A DNA stretch of 64,000 nt from Brumimicrobium sp035497735 (GTDB lineage: Bacteria; Bacteroidota; Bacteroidia; Flavobacteriales_D; Crocinitomicaceae): NCBI GenBank assembly GCA_035497735.1, contig DATJCX010000069.1, forward strand, positions 1-64,000, in the 5' to 3' direction. The translations under genes were made by a program, and so were the position numbers. Below the pieces are notes generated by a model. It was given only the letters and a program-made list of their open reading frames with translations. It did not search any database and was not told the origin of the DNA. Below, in pieces: positions 1 to 8,094 of the stretch; positions within the stretch are counted from its first letter, which is position 1, and every line of letters begins with the position of its first letter.

Positions 1-2
1 TT

Positions 3-263
3 TTAAAAGTTTCTTTTGAAGCTTCTGCTGGCTTTAAACTACAAGATGTTTCTTTGAATGGGGAACTTTTTGATACCTTGGTTGTGGCGAAGACATTGGG
101 CGGAACGGGGTATAGGTATGGGTTTAACTCGATGGAAAAGGACGATGAAGTGAAAGGGAAGGGGAACGCTACTCCCGAGATAAAAGCGAATATTTTCCTT
201 CGATACAACGAATGTTTTGCTAAACAGAGTGTTGCTGGGGAGTTATTTTTTAAGTCAATTTAA
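3..263 (+). pseudogene. RHS-repeat core C-terminal remnant, 5' end outside window
   Basis: The frame is open to the left window edge, so the visible TTG/ATG codons are not its start. The residues RYGFNSMEKDDEVKGKGN match the conserved end of the RHS repeat-associated core of Bacteroidota RHS/YD-repeat proteins, which are large secreted polymorphic-toxin or adhesin-type proteins. In that family the motif is normally followed by a segment ending in a YDPRLGR-type sequence and then a variable tail. Here the sequence departs directly after KGKGN into about 31 unrelated residues and stops. This fits a displaced or frameshifted tip, or a cassette boundary, rather than an intact protein. I do not recognise the tail. 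It lies next to a transposase fragment and a partial tRNA duplication, which supports a scar of mobile DNA. Confidence 0.6.
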
Positions 264-364
264 TTATTTATTTTTTTTCTAAAGAGTAGGGATAATAATT
301 TCTGTTGTTATTTTATTTTGAACTTGTATGAATGTGTTTATGTTGTTTTTTCAACTTTTACTTT

Positions 365-742
365 TTACAAGTCTTCAATGTGCAGTTTAATTTGTTTTTT
401 AAATTTTGATTTATCGGGTTTTTCTCCATTGAGTACTTCTTTTGGTGTTAATCCGTAAAATTCAAAGGGGTATCTTTCTTCGTTGTAATAAGAGAAGAAA
501 GTTTCAAGGTCTTTTAGGTGCTGTTTAATTTGTTTTTTAAATTTTGATTTATCGGGTTTTTCTCCATTGAGTACTTCTTTTGGTGTTAATCCGTAAAATT
601 CAAAGGGGTATCTTTCTTCATTGTAGTAAGAGAAAAAAGTTTCAAGGTCTTTTAAGTGCTGTTTTTTGTCTAACGAATGTCTTCCTTGCATAAATTCTGT
701 TTTAGAAATACTGTGTGTACTTTCGGCCATACTGTTTGAATG
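365..742 (-). pseudogene. Transposase/integrase C-terminal fragment with internal tandem duplication
   Basis: The minus-strand frame carries NSMAEST...KTEF followed by YNEERYPFEFYGLTPKEVL. This is the end of an rve-type integrase core as found in IS3-like or IS481-like DDE transposases (the second acidic region and the 'YNxxRxH/P...LTP' tail). The N-terminal catalytic part with the first two acidic residues is missing: upstream of the HSNSMAEST segment the frame runs straight into the 747-830 direct repeat. A 46-residue block is present twice in tandem. The frame stays open through both copies, but no functional transposase can be made from this fragment. The family assignment rests on the tail motif only. 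Confidence 0.7.
381..656 (-). repeat. 138-bp tandem duplication (2 copies) inside the transposase remnant
   Basis: Units 381-518 and 519-656 have a period of exactly 138 bp (46 codons) and differ at five positions that I can count by eye. Four of these are synonymous in the transposase frame and one changes Gln to Leu. The duplicated block encodes QHLKDLETFF to FKKQIK. Confidence 0.9.
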
Positions 743-746
743 GGGG

Positions 747-830
747 AAGTCTTGAATTGTCTTAAAAACAAAAAAACTCATAACTTTTATCAAGTTATGA
801 GTTTCCTTTTGTGGCGGAGAATGAGGGATT
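747..830. repeat. Direct repeat copy A: partial tRNA-Ser 3' end plus terminator
   Basis: 84 bp matching 936-1021 with one 2-bp gap and one mismatch. It contains a copy of the terminator hairpin and the last roughly 19 bases of the tRNA (CCA end, acceptor strand, part of the T arm), then diverges. Its left edge coincides with the truncated transposase. The arrangement resembles one end (att) of an element once inserted at the tRNA 3' end. Confidence 0.85.
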
Positions 831-878
831 AACTCCGTTTTTCCCTAAATTAGAACTCCATACCAAGCATAGAAACTC

Positions 879-909
879 ACCTCGCCAAGTGTGTCGAGGT
901 TGTTTTTTT
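879..909 (+). terminator. Hairpin followed by T-run
   Basis: ACCTCG (879-884) pairs with CGAGGT (895-900) across a 10-base loop, followed by TGTTTTTTT. It sits in the 831-935 spacer between the two direct repeats, downstream of no intact gene, and is probably a leftover of the lost element. Confidence 0.45.
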
Positions 910-935
910 GTTTTTCTTCCAATCTCCAAGACATA

Positions 936-1021
936 AAGTCTTGAATTGTCTTAAAAACAAAAGGAAACTCATAACTTTTATCAAGTTATGAGTTTCCTTT
1001 TGTGGCGGAGAAGGAGGGATT
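936..1021. repeat. Direct repeat copy B, overlapping the 3' end of the intact tRNA-Ser
   Basis: 86 bp that match 747-830. This copy is continuous with the intact tRNA-Ser gene and its terminator, so it is the parental copy. Confidence 0.85.
951..1000 (-). terminator. Rho-independent terminator of tRNA-Ser
   Basis: On the minus strand AAAGGAAACTCATAACTT pairs with AAGTTATGAGTTTCCTTT and is followed by TGTTTTTAAG. It begins just after the tRNA 3' end. The long, nearly perfect stem makes this a confident call. Confidence 0.8.
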
Positions 1022-1090
1022 CGAACCCCCGATACCTCTCGGTACGCTGGTTTTCAAGACCAGTGCGATCAACCGCTCTGCCACTTCTCC
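1003..1090 (-). tRNA. tRNA-Ser, anticodon UGA
   Basis: The minus strand reads GGAGAAGTGGCAGAGCGGTT from position 1090. The acceptor stem GGAGAAG pairs with CTTCTCC, the discriminator base is G, and CCA is encoded at 1003-1005. The anticodon stem-loop CTGGTCTTGAAAACCAG gives UGA flanked by U33 and A37. The 88-nt length with a long variable arm and the T-loop GGTTCGAATCC fit a class II serine tRNA. Its 3' end is the parent of the partial copy at 812-830. Confidence 0.95.
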
Positions 1091-1094
1091 GGGG

Positions 1095-1102
1095 CAAATG
1101 TA
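1095..1102 (-). promoter_or_regulatory. -7 element (TACATTTG) of tRNA-Ser
   Basis: An exact TAnnTTTG, the Bacteroidota -7 consensus, lies four bases upstream of the mature tRNA 5' end, so the primary transcript would start at or very close to the tRNA. Confidence 0.6.
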
Positions 1103-1290
1103 CTTATATTATTTTATCTAGCGCATATAAAAATCAATAAATTTTAAATAAATTTCATTATTTCTCCTTGTTGCCACAAAATCAAAGGTTTAGGTTGTTT
1201 GAGTGATTTGTTATTAAAAGTTAACTGTAGTACGGTTTTTGCAGTAGAACTAATTTTTATGTAAATTAGCATTTAATATAGTAGGATAGT

Positions 1291-2751
1291 ATGCGATTAA
1301 AAATTGTTTTGTTGATGTTAGCTGCTGTGGCAACTAACCTTAGTTTCGCTCAAACGAAGAAGGAGGTGAAGGTTTATCTGAATGAAAGCCAATTTTATTC
1401 TCCAGAAGCAGGGAATTACCTTGAAGTTCAACTGAATTTTGCGGGTTATACACTAAATTACCTTGAAACGGATGCGGGCGTGATGGCTGAAGTTGAAATT
1501 ACCCAAGTCTTCTATAAAGGAGACAGCGTTGTTTCGGCTGATAGATATTTGCTAAAAAGTCCCTTGGTGATCGACAGTATCGTTGATGACTTCTTCGATA
1601 TTCAAAGATATCCTTTGAAACCTGGGGTGTACCAACACTTCCTGTCAATTAAAGATGTGAATTCTAAAAATAAACCAACTGAAGCGTCTAAGAAAGTTGA
1701 AATTATAGACTTGTCTGGAGAACTTTCTGTTTCATCTCTGATGGCTGCTGAGTCTATTATTCCAAATCCAGCTGAACAATCTGCTTTTACAAGATTCGGA
1801 TACGATGTTATCCCTATGCTGGGAACGTATTATTCAACTGAAATTAAAAACTTATTGTACTACCTAGAAGTTTACAATGCCGATAAAGCAATTGATGATT
1901 CGGTTTATGTTGTTGAACAAAAACTAATCGGTAGAGACAACAATCTTTCATTAGACCAGTATACTCGTTATTTCCGTTACAATACTTCGGATGTTCAAGC
2001 AGTGTCAAAGGTTATTGATATTAGTATGTTGCCAACAGGTGCCTATACTTTAGAAATAAATGTGTTAAATAGAGAGAATAAGATTCTAGCTAGAAGCTCA
2101 TTTGAGTTTGATAGAACAAATACAGATGATGTGAACGAAATCGCCTATGAAGATGTGATTATCGATCCAGCTTTTATTGAAAGTATTCCAAAAGATTCAA
2201 CAGGTTATTACGTAGCGAGTTTAATTCCAATTGCTCGTCAAATGGAAGTGAAGAATATCATTAAATTATTAAAGGAGAAAAACTCTGAAAAAAACATTCA
2301 GTATCTACAAGCCTTTTGGATAGATACTGACAGAAAAAGACCGTATGAAGCTTGGGTGAAATATAAAGCACAAGTTCAATTGGTAGAAAGGTTATACGCA
2401 ACGAATTATCAAGTTGGTTTCGAAACGGATAGAGGTAGAGTGTACCTTCAATATGGTGCGCCAAACGGCATTCATGAGCAACCTTCTTCACCGTCGGAAT
2501 ATCCTTATGAAATTTGGCAATATGATAGAATTGGAAATTATTCAAATAGAAGATTTGTATTCTACAGTCCAAACAACTTGAATAAAGAATATCGCTTGTT
2601 ACACAGTGATATGATAGGAGAATTGCAAAATTACCGTTGGCAACATGCTTTAAATAAGCGTAACACTCCAGGTAACAACCTAGATGATCCAACAGGAGGA
2701 ACGCCTGAACATTTCGGTGGAAATTCTTCGAGATATTACCAAGGTTATTAA
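1291..2751 (+). CDS. GWxTD domain-containing exported protein
   Basis: 486 aa. The signal peptide MRLKIVLLML...LSFA is followed by Gln as the predicted first mature residue. The N-terminal two thirds are beta-rich and not recognised. The C-terminal part carries the GWxTD-type domain: FW at about 342 and GFETDRGRVYLQYG at 376-389, where the usual W of GWxTD is F, then YEIWQYDR and FVFYSPNN. This domain is widespread in Bacteroidota and Acidobacteria; its biochemical function is not established. The ATG start gives a clean signal peptide. The glycosyltransferase begins 12 bases after the stop, so the two are probably cotranscribed. Location is inferred to be periplasm or cell surface. Confidence 0.85.
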   Translation: MRLKIVLLMLAAVATNLSFAQTKKEVKVYLNESQFYSPEAGNYLEVQLNFAGYTLNYLETDAGVMAEVEITQVFYKGDSVVSADRYLLKSPLVIDSIVDDFFDIQRYPLKPGVYQHFLSIKDVNSKNKPTEASKKVEIIDLSGELSVSSLMAAESIIPNPAEQSAFTRFGYDVIPMLGTYYSTEIKNLLYYLEVYNADKAIDDSVYVVEQKLIGRDNNLSLDQYTRYFRYNTSDVQAVSKVIDISMLPTGAYTLEINVLNRENKILARSSFEFDRTNTDDVNEIAYEDVIIDPAFIESIPKDSTGYYVASLIPIARQMEVKNIIKLLKEKNSEKNIQYLQAFWIDTDRKRPYEAWVKYKAQVQLVERLYATNYQVGFETDRGRVYLQYGAPNGIHEQPSSPSEYPYEIWQYDRIGNYSNRRFVFYSPNNLNKEYRLLHSDMIGELQNYRWQHALNKRNTPGNNLDDPTGGTPEHFGGNSSRYYQGY

Positions 2752-2763
2752 GCAGTAAAAACA

Positions 2764-3795
2764 TTGAAAACAGCAGTTGTTATTCTTAATTGGAATGGAA
2801 TTCAATACTTAAGGCAGTTTTTACCTGTTTTAGTGGAGAATACTAAGGATGCCCAAATTGTAGTAGTTGACAATCAATCTACAGATGATAGTATTGCTTT
2901 TGTTCAACAGGATTTCCCAGCTGTACGCGTTATAGTGAATGAATCCAACGGTGGTTTTGCCAAAGGATACAATGATGGTTTAGCTCAACTAAAAGGTGAT
3001 TTTGACTATTATGTTTTAATCAATTCTGATATTGAAGTCACAGAGAATTGGCTCCAACCTTTGATAGGTAAATTAGAAAGTGATTCAACAATTGCTGGAG
3101 TTCAACCTAAAGTATTGTCGTATAATCAAAAGTCAAAATTTGAATATGCAGGAGCAAGCGGTGGTTTTATAGATAAGAATTTATATCCGTTTTGTCGTGG
3201 TAGAATTTTTGATGCTTTAGAAGAAGATAAGGGGCAGTACGACACTGAAACTGAAGTTTTTTGGGTGACAGGTGCTTGTATGGCTGTCCGCGCTGATGTT
3301 TACCATCAGTTAGGTGGTTTAGATGCTGGTTTTTTCGCCCACATGGAAGAAATTGACTTCTGTTGGCGTGCAAAACAGCAGAATTATCGTTTTTATGCCG
3401 TGCCACAAGCTAAAGTTTATCACGTAGGTGGTGGAACATTGGCCTATGACAATCCAAGGAAAACCTTCCTTAATTTCCGAAATAGTCTTTATATGATTCA
3501 TAAGAATTATCAGGGCTGGTTGTTTGGAAAAGTCTTCTACCGTTTGGTATTAGATGGAGTGGCAGGAGCAAAGTTCGCCTTGTCGTTTAAGTTTTCACAT
3601 GTAATGGCTATTATCAAAGCACACTTTGCTTATTATGGTCACTTGTCTGTGCTTAGTAAACAGCGTAAAGAAATCAAAAGCCAGCGTACGACATTTAATG
3701 GTACTGGATATTATAATGCTTCTATTCTTTGGGCTTACTATTTTAAAAAAATTCGCAAATTTGAAGAGTTGAATAAACGCTTTTTTAGTAAATAG
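2764..3795 (+). CDS. Family 2 glycosyltransferase
   Basis: 343 aa. The TTG start is preferred because the family's canonical N-terminus (KTAVVILNWNG) begins right after it and no nearby ATG fits. GT-A fold motifs are present: the nucleotide-binding VVDNQSTDDS, the metal-binding region LINSDIEV, and FFAHMEEIDFCWRAKQ with the acceptor-side acidic pair seen in rhamnosyltransferase-like GT2 proteins. It probably moves an activated sugar onto a surface polysaccharide or glycan at the inner face of the cytoplasmic membrane; the sugar cannot be read from the sequence. It follows the GWxTD gene by 12 bases. Confidence 0.9.
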   Translation: MKTAVVILNWNGIQYLRQFLPVLVENTKDAQIVVVDNQSTDDSIAFVQQDFPAVRVIVNESNGGFAKGYNDGLAQLKGDFDYYVLINSDIEVTENWLQPLIGKLESDSTIAGVQPKVLSYNQKSKFEYAGASGGFIDKNLYPFCRGRIFDALEEDKGQYDTETEVFWVTGACMAVRADVYHQLGGLDAGFFAHMEEIDFCWRAKQQNYRFYAVPQAKVYHVGGGTLAYDNPRKTFLNFRNSLYMIHKNYQGWLFGKVFYRLVLDGVAGAKFALSFKFSHVMAIIKAHFAYYGHLSVLSKQRKEIKSQRTTFNGTGYYNASILWAYYFKKIRKFEELNKRFFSK

Positions 3796-3895
3796 CACCA
3801 AAACATAGTCAATGTGTCTGTTCTAGACAACTAATTCTTCCTATCTTCGTTCTTAGTATATAGTGATTGCGTTAATTTTTCAAGAATTGAAGAGA

Positions 3896-6800
3896 ATGTA
3901 CAGTAAAGGTAATAACATACTATTTGTCAAGCTTTGTTTGATATTGCTCTTTTTACCTGTTTTTGTGAATGCGCAAAACGTTCCAAATGGGCTGAACTGT
4001 GTGAACGCCTTGCCTTTTTGTTCTGATGAAAATTATTCTTTTCCTAATTTAGTAGGCTCAAATGCTATTGTTGGTCCCGATTATGGCTGTTTGAGTCAGC
4101 AACCGAATCCTGTTTGGTATTATTTAAAAGTAGGAGATGCCGGAACTTTTCAATTTCTTTTGGAACAAAGTAACACCAATGGAATTGGGATTGATGTCGA
4201 TTTCGCTATGTGGGGACCTTTTTCTGAACTTTCTTCGGGTTGTAATTCGGTAATGATCGGAAATACGCCACCCATTCAATGTAGTTATTCCTCTTCTTTT
4301 ACAGAAACAATTGGAATTGGGATGACAGGAGGAAGCAATGAGTTTGGAAATGGAGAATCTACGCCGCCTGCTGCACAATCTGGTGATTATTATATTCTTG
4401 TCTTAACGAATTTTAGTGGGGAAGTGGGAAGTATTCAATTAACCCAAACTGCGGGAACCGGGACAACCGATTGTTCTATTGTTCTTCCCTGCGAATTGAC
4501 TCATATTACTGCAAATGTCAGTGACTGTGATTCCACAAACAATACATTTTCTGTTTCTGGAATAATTGAATTTCAAGATGCGCCTGAAACTGGAAATCTG
4601 ATTGTTGAAGATTGCAGCGGAAACAGCGTTAGCTTTTCTGCACCCTTTCAAAGTCCGTTAAATTATACCCTTCCTAATCTTTCCGTTAATGGTGCTGAAT
4701 GTTTTGTAAATGCTTATTTTACGGAAGACGAGCATTGCGAAATCACGAAAAATTATAATCGTCCAAATACTTGTGTTTGTAATCCACCTAGCTTAGATAT
4801 TACACCGCTTTCTGTTTGTTATCCCGAAATTGTAAGTTTAAACAATGCCATATTGCCGACTTCTGATGCTGGGATTTATTCTTTTCATGGAACGGAAAAT
4901 GGTGCGCTAAATAAAACCAATAATATCAGTCATTTTGTAACGCAAAGTGGTACTTATTGGGTTCGTGCAGAGAACAGTACTGACCCTACTTGTTTTTCTG
5001 TTTATGCAATTCATATTGAAGTTACCATGTTAACTTTTACGGATGATAGAGTCCTACCCGACTGTGAGGAAAACAATGGAGAAATCACTTTGCATGTGAG
5101 TGGAGGAGAACCTGATTATACTTTTTCTATAGACAATGATGCGACGCAACAAAGTAGTAATCACTTTGAAGATTTAGAAGCTGGAATTTATACTGTTTAT
5201 ATTACAGATGTGAATGGTTGTGCTGTTACGGATACCATTATTCTCAATAATCTGAATGCTCCGACAATTGATAGTGTCACTTCTATCGACCCGCCTTGTC
5301 CGGGAGACTGCGATGGCGCAATCGAAGTTTTTGTTTCTGGAGGCACCCCCGATTATTCTTATATTTGGATTAAAGATGGAGACACACTTCCTCAAAACTT
5401 AGCTAGTTTGGAAGATTTGTGCGCGCCAAGCGATGGTGCATTCTTCAATTTTAATGTTGTGGATGCTAATAATTGCAAGGCTTTCTATTGGTTTGTTCTT
5501 GCACCTCCGGTTGTCGATAATCCTTATTTTATTCTCAAGGACTTCTGTGCTAGTGAATCTGGTGTGGCCCTGAATTTATCAACCAATGATGGTGTTTTTT
5601 CTATTCTATCTCCAATTGGTGATGGTGCAACGATAAATGCTGAAACAGGTCAAATTAGCAATGCGGTTGGTGGAACAACTTATACGGTTCAGCATCAGGT
5701 AGGAGAGGTTTGTATTGCGAGTTTTACCAGACAGGTAAAGGCTTTGGCAGGTCCTGATTTCTTACTTGAAAAAAGTGACCCTTTGTGTCATGAGAATGAT
5801 GGTAGTATTTTCGTAAATGCGGTGGAAATTGGTGCGGTTCCATTTGAGTACGCAATTAATGGTGGAGAATTTCAGGTGAATCCAACATTTGAGAATATTA
5901 GTGGTGGAATTTATGTTGCAAGCGTGCTAGATACCAACGGCTGTGTGAGTACTGATTCGATAATTGTAGAAGATTTCATTGGTCCTATACTGAAAATTAC
6001 GAATACTGTAGTTACTTCGCCTACATGTCATGACGACTGTGATGGGAGCATAGCGATTGAAATTGTAGGTGGGACACCAGCTTATAGCATTCAATGGTAT
6101 GATAATAGTAGTAATGTTTTAGGCATTACCGAAGCTGTGTTACAAGACTTATGTGCGGATAGCTACAGTGTTGAAGTACGAGACAGCAATGATTGTACTG
6201 CCATGGCTAAGATTACCTTGGTCAATCCTGAAATTCCAGATCCGAGCTTTAAATTTGAAGATTTTTGTGAGAATGAGTCGGGTGTTTTACCGCAATCAGT
6301 GATTACTCCTGGAGGTAAATTTAGTTTTCTTCCCCCGGTTGATGATGGCGCAACAATCGATTCTTTAACGGGAGAAATTAGCAATGCCGTAGGAGGAAAT
6401 ACCTATACCGTTTATCATGAAACACCTGCTCCTTGTGTGGAAAACTTTACCACAACGGTCACGGTTTTAAACGCACCGCAAGCCAATTTTGAAGCATTCC
6501 CAATTACTGGTGTGCCACCTTTGACAGTTGACATTGAAAATAATTCTATTGGAGCGGATAGTTATTTATGGTTGTTTGGTGACGGACAAGAAAGTACGAC
6601 GAATAATCTTAATTTCTCGCATGTTTACAGCGACTTCGGAGAATATTCGCTGCGGTTATTTAGCCTCACAGATGAAGGATGTACCGATACGATGACACAA
6701 ATAATTACAGTTTATTACGACAGTATCCGCTATGAATTTCCGAATGTTTTCACGCCTAACCAAGATGGTGAGAACGATGATTTTCACTTGATTTTCAAAG

Positions 6801-7006
6801 AAAATATCGTTTCTCTCGATATAGTAATTCTCAATCGATGGGGGAATATTGTTTTTGAAAGTGATGAGGTAGATTTTTCATGGAATGGACGTATTCATAA
6901 CTCAGGTGAAACTTGTACCGAAGGTGTTTATTTCTACAAAGCTAGGATGAAGGATGCGCATCAACAGTCTGTAAAAGCACATGGTTACGTTCACCTTTTT
7001 AGATAA
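3896..7006 (+). CDS. Large T9SS cargo with SprB-like repeats, PKD domain and type B (gliding-associated) C-terminal domain
   Basis: 1036 aa from the ATG at 3896. A longer GTG reading from 3863 is open, but the ATG gives a compact signal peptide (MYSKGNNILF...FVNA) followed by Gln. The body is Cys-rich Ig-like material with two related blocks about 240 residues apart, each holding an SprB-like segment (CPGDCDG / CHDDCDG ... GGTP) and an ISNAVGG...TYTV segment. A PKD domain follows (SYLWLFGDGQES ... FSHVYSDFGEYS). The end (NVFTPNQDGENDDF ... LNRWGNIVFES ... EGVYFYKA) is the T9SS type B sorting domain of gliding-motility-associated proteins. The product is inferred to be a surface adhesin or motility-associated protein. 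The stop overlaps the 3' end of the convergent gene by 8 bp. Confidence 0.9.
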   Translation: MYSKGNNILFVKLCLILLFLPVFVNAQNVPNGLNCVNALPFCSDENYSFPNLVGSNAIVGPDYGCLSQQPNPVWYYLKVGDAGTFQFLLEQSNTNGIGIDVDFAMWGPFSELSSGCNSVMIGNTPPIQCSYSSSFTETIGIGMTGGSNEFGNGESTPPAAQSGDYYILVLTNFSGEVGSIQLTQTAGTGTTDCSIVLPCELTHITANVSDCDSTNNTFSVSGIIEFQDAPETGNLIVEDCSGNSVSFSAPFQSPLNYTLPNLSVNGAECFVNAYFTEDEHCEITKNYNRPNTCVCNPPSLDITPLSVCYPEIVSLNNAILPTSDAGIYSFHGTENGALNKTNNISHFVTQSGTYWVRAENSTDPTCFSVYAIHIEVTMLTFTDDRVLPDCEENNGEITLHVSGGEPDYTFSIDNDATQQSSNHFEDLEAGIYTVYITDVNGCAVTDTIILNNLNAPTIDSVTSIDPPCPGDCDGAIEVFVSGGTPDYSYIWIKDGDTLPQNLASLEDLCAPSDGAFFNFNVVDANNCKAFYWFVLAPPVVDNPYFILKDFCASESGVALNLSTNDGVFSILSPIGDGATINAETGQISNAVGGTTYTVQHQVGEVCIASFTRQVKALAGPDFLLEKSDPLCHENDGSIFVNAVEIGAVPFEYAINGGEFQVNPTFENISGGIYVASVLDTNGCVSTDSIIVEDFIGPILKITNTVVTSPTCHDDCDGSIAIEIVGGTPAYSIQWYDNSSNVLGITEAVLQDLCADSYSVEVRDSNDCTAMAKITLVNPEIPDPSFKFEDFCENESGVLPQSVITPGGKFSFLPPVDDGATIDSLTGEISNAVGGNTYTVYHETPAPCVENFTTTVTVLNAPQANFEAFPITGVPPLTVDIENNSIGADSYLWLFGDGQESTTNNLNFSHVYSDFGEYSLRLFSLTDEGCTDTMTQIITVYYDSIRYEFPNVFTPNQDGENDDFHLIFKENIVSLDIVILNRWGNIVFESDEVDFSWNGRIHNSGETCTEGVYFYKARMKDAHQQSVKAHGYVHLFR

Positions 7007-7934
7007 CTTTCTCTAAGTCTTCCGCTAATCGACTGATTTTCTCTGTTTTTACAATTCCATCCACCCATTCCTTAGGAATAGAATCAAAACCATATATCAA
7101 TCCTGCTAAACCGCCCGTTACAGCTCCAGTTGTATCTGAATCATCGGCGAGATTAACCGCTTTTAATACTGCTTCCTTATAAGAATTTGTTGAAAGCAAA
7201 CACCATAAACTCGCTTCTAAAGTACTTAAAACGTAACCACCACTGTCTATCTTTTCTTCAGGTTCATTTTGTATGTCGCCATTTAATATTCTGCTAAATA
7301 ATTCAATTTCAGAACCGTCAATAGCTATTGAATTTAAGAAGGCTGGAATCTCCTTTTTTAATGCTTGATAAGCTTCCATTTTATCTTTTCCTTCTACTAT
7401 TTTTTTGGCAAATTCTAAATAATAGAAACAAGCAATTGTGGAACGAATATGTCCGTGTGTAATGGAAGAAACTTGCTGTGTAATTTTAAATCTTTCCTGA
7501 ATCGGTTTGTTTTTTATGTAAACTAACAACGGCAAAATACGCATCAATGAACCGTTTCCATTGTCTCGCTCGTCTGTTCCGCCTGCTTTTACAGCTTCGA
7601 CGCCATTTTCTAATCTGCTAAGCGCTTCCATCGTTGCCACGCCAATATCGAAGATTTTCTTTGTTGCCGACCAATATCCTTCTTTCTGCCATTTTACGAA
7701 GTTTTCTGCGATGGTATTCAAGTTGAATTCATCAGCGATCACTTCTGCTAGACAAAAAGTGAGTGAACTATCATCCGACCAAGTTCCTGCCGGTAGCTTA
7801 TAAGTTCCCATTCCTCGTAAGTCTGTTACCGGATCTTTTGCTACTTCTTCTCTTGTTAGGAATTCCACCGGAACACCTAATGCGTCACCTATGGCAACTC
7901 CAAATAATATTGATTTAGTGATATCTTTCTTCAT
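6999..7934 (-). CDS. ADP-ribosylglycohydrolase family protein
   Basis: 311 aa, a normal length for the DraG-like all-alpha family that removes ADP-ribose from proteins or small molecules using two Mg2+ or Mn2+ ions. Near the N-terminus GVAIGDALGVPVEF and GTWSDDSSLTFCL supply the first metal-binding Asp pair. Near the C-terminus NLADDSDTTGAVTGGLAG supplies the second set. Both metal sites look intact, so an active hydrolase is expected. The substrate is unknown and no DraT-like transferase is present in the window. No signal peptide: cytoplasmic. It converges with the T9SS cargo gene with an 8-bp overlap of the coding 3' ends and no terminator between them. Confidence 0.9.
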   Translation of the reverse strand: MKKDITKSILFGVAIGDALGVPVEFLTREEVAKDPVTDLRGMGTYKLPAGTWSDDSSLTFCLAEVIADEFNLNTIAENFVKWQKEGYWSATKKIFDIGVATMEALSRLENGVEAVKAGGTDERDNGNGSLMRILPLLVYIKNKPIQERFKITQQVSSITHGHIRSTIACFYYLEFAKKIVEGKDKMEAYQALKKEIPAFLNSIAIDGSEIELFSRILNGDIQNEPEEKIDSGGYVLSTLEASLWCLLSTNSYKEAVLKAVNLADDSDTTGAVTGGLAGLIYGFDSIPKEWVDGIVKTEKISRLAEDLEKVI

Positions 7935-8080
7935 TGTTTGTTCGTTTTATCAATTATAAATCTAAGCTTTTTTTGGCAAGTTTCAAGCGAAAGAAAGGCA
8001 TTTATCGAAATAGTGACCATTGTCATTTGTGAAATATGTTCTTTTAATATTTAATTTTTTATTTCCTGCTTTGCTTTGCC

Positions 8081-8088
8081 TAATTTTG
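8081..8088 (+). promoter_or_regulatory. -7 element (TAATTTTG)
   Basis: An exact TAnnTTTG ending six bases before the ATG at 8095. If used, the message would be nearly leaderless; this argues for the 8095 start and against the upstream TTG at 8020. Confidence 0.5.
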
Positions 8089-8094
8089 CAGAAG

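Noticed and set aside
2261..2764. 167-codon open frame antisense to the GWxTD gene
   Set aside because: It lies wholly opposite a well-supported coding region and has no family match.
8020..8094. TTG start for the UbiA-like gene
   Set aside because: A promoter element lies between it and the ATG at 8095.
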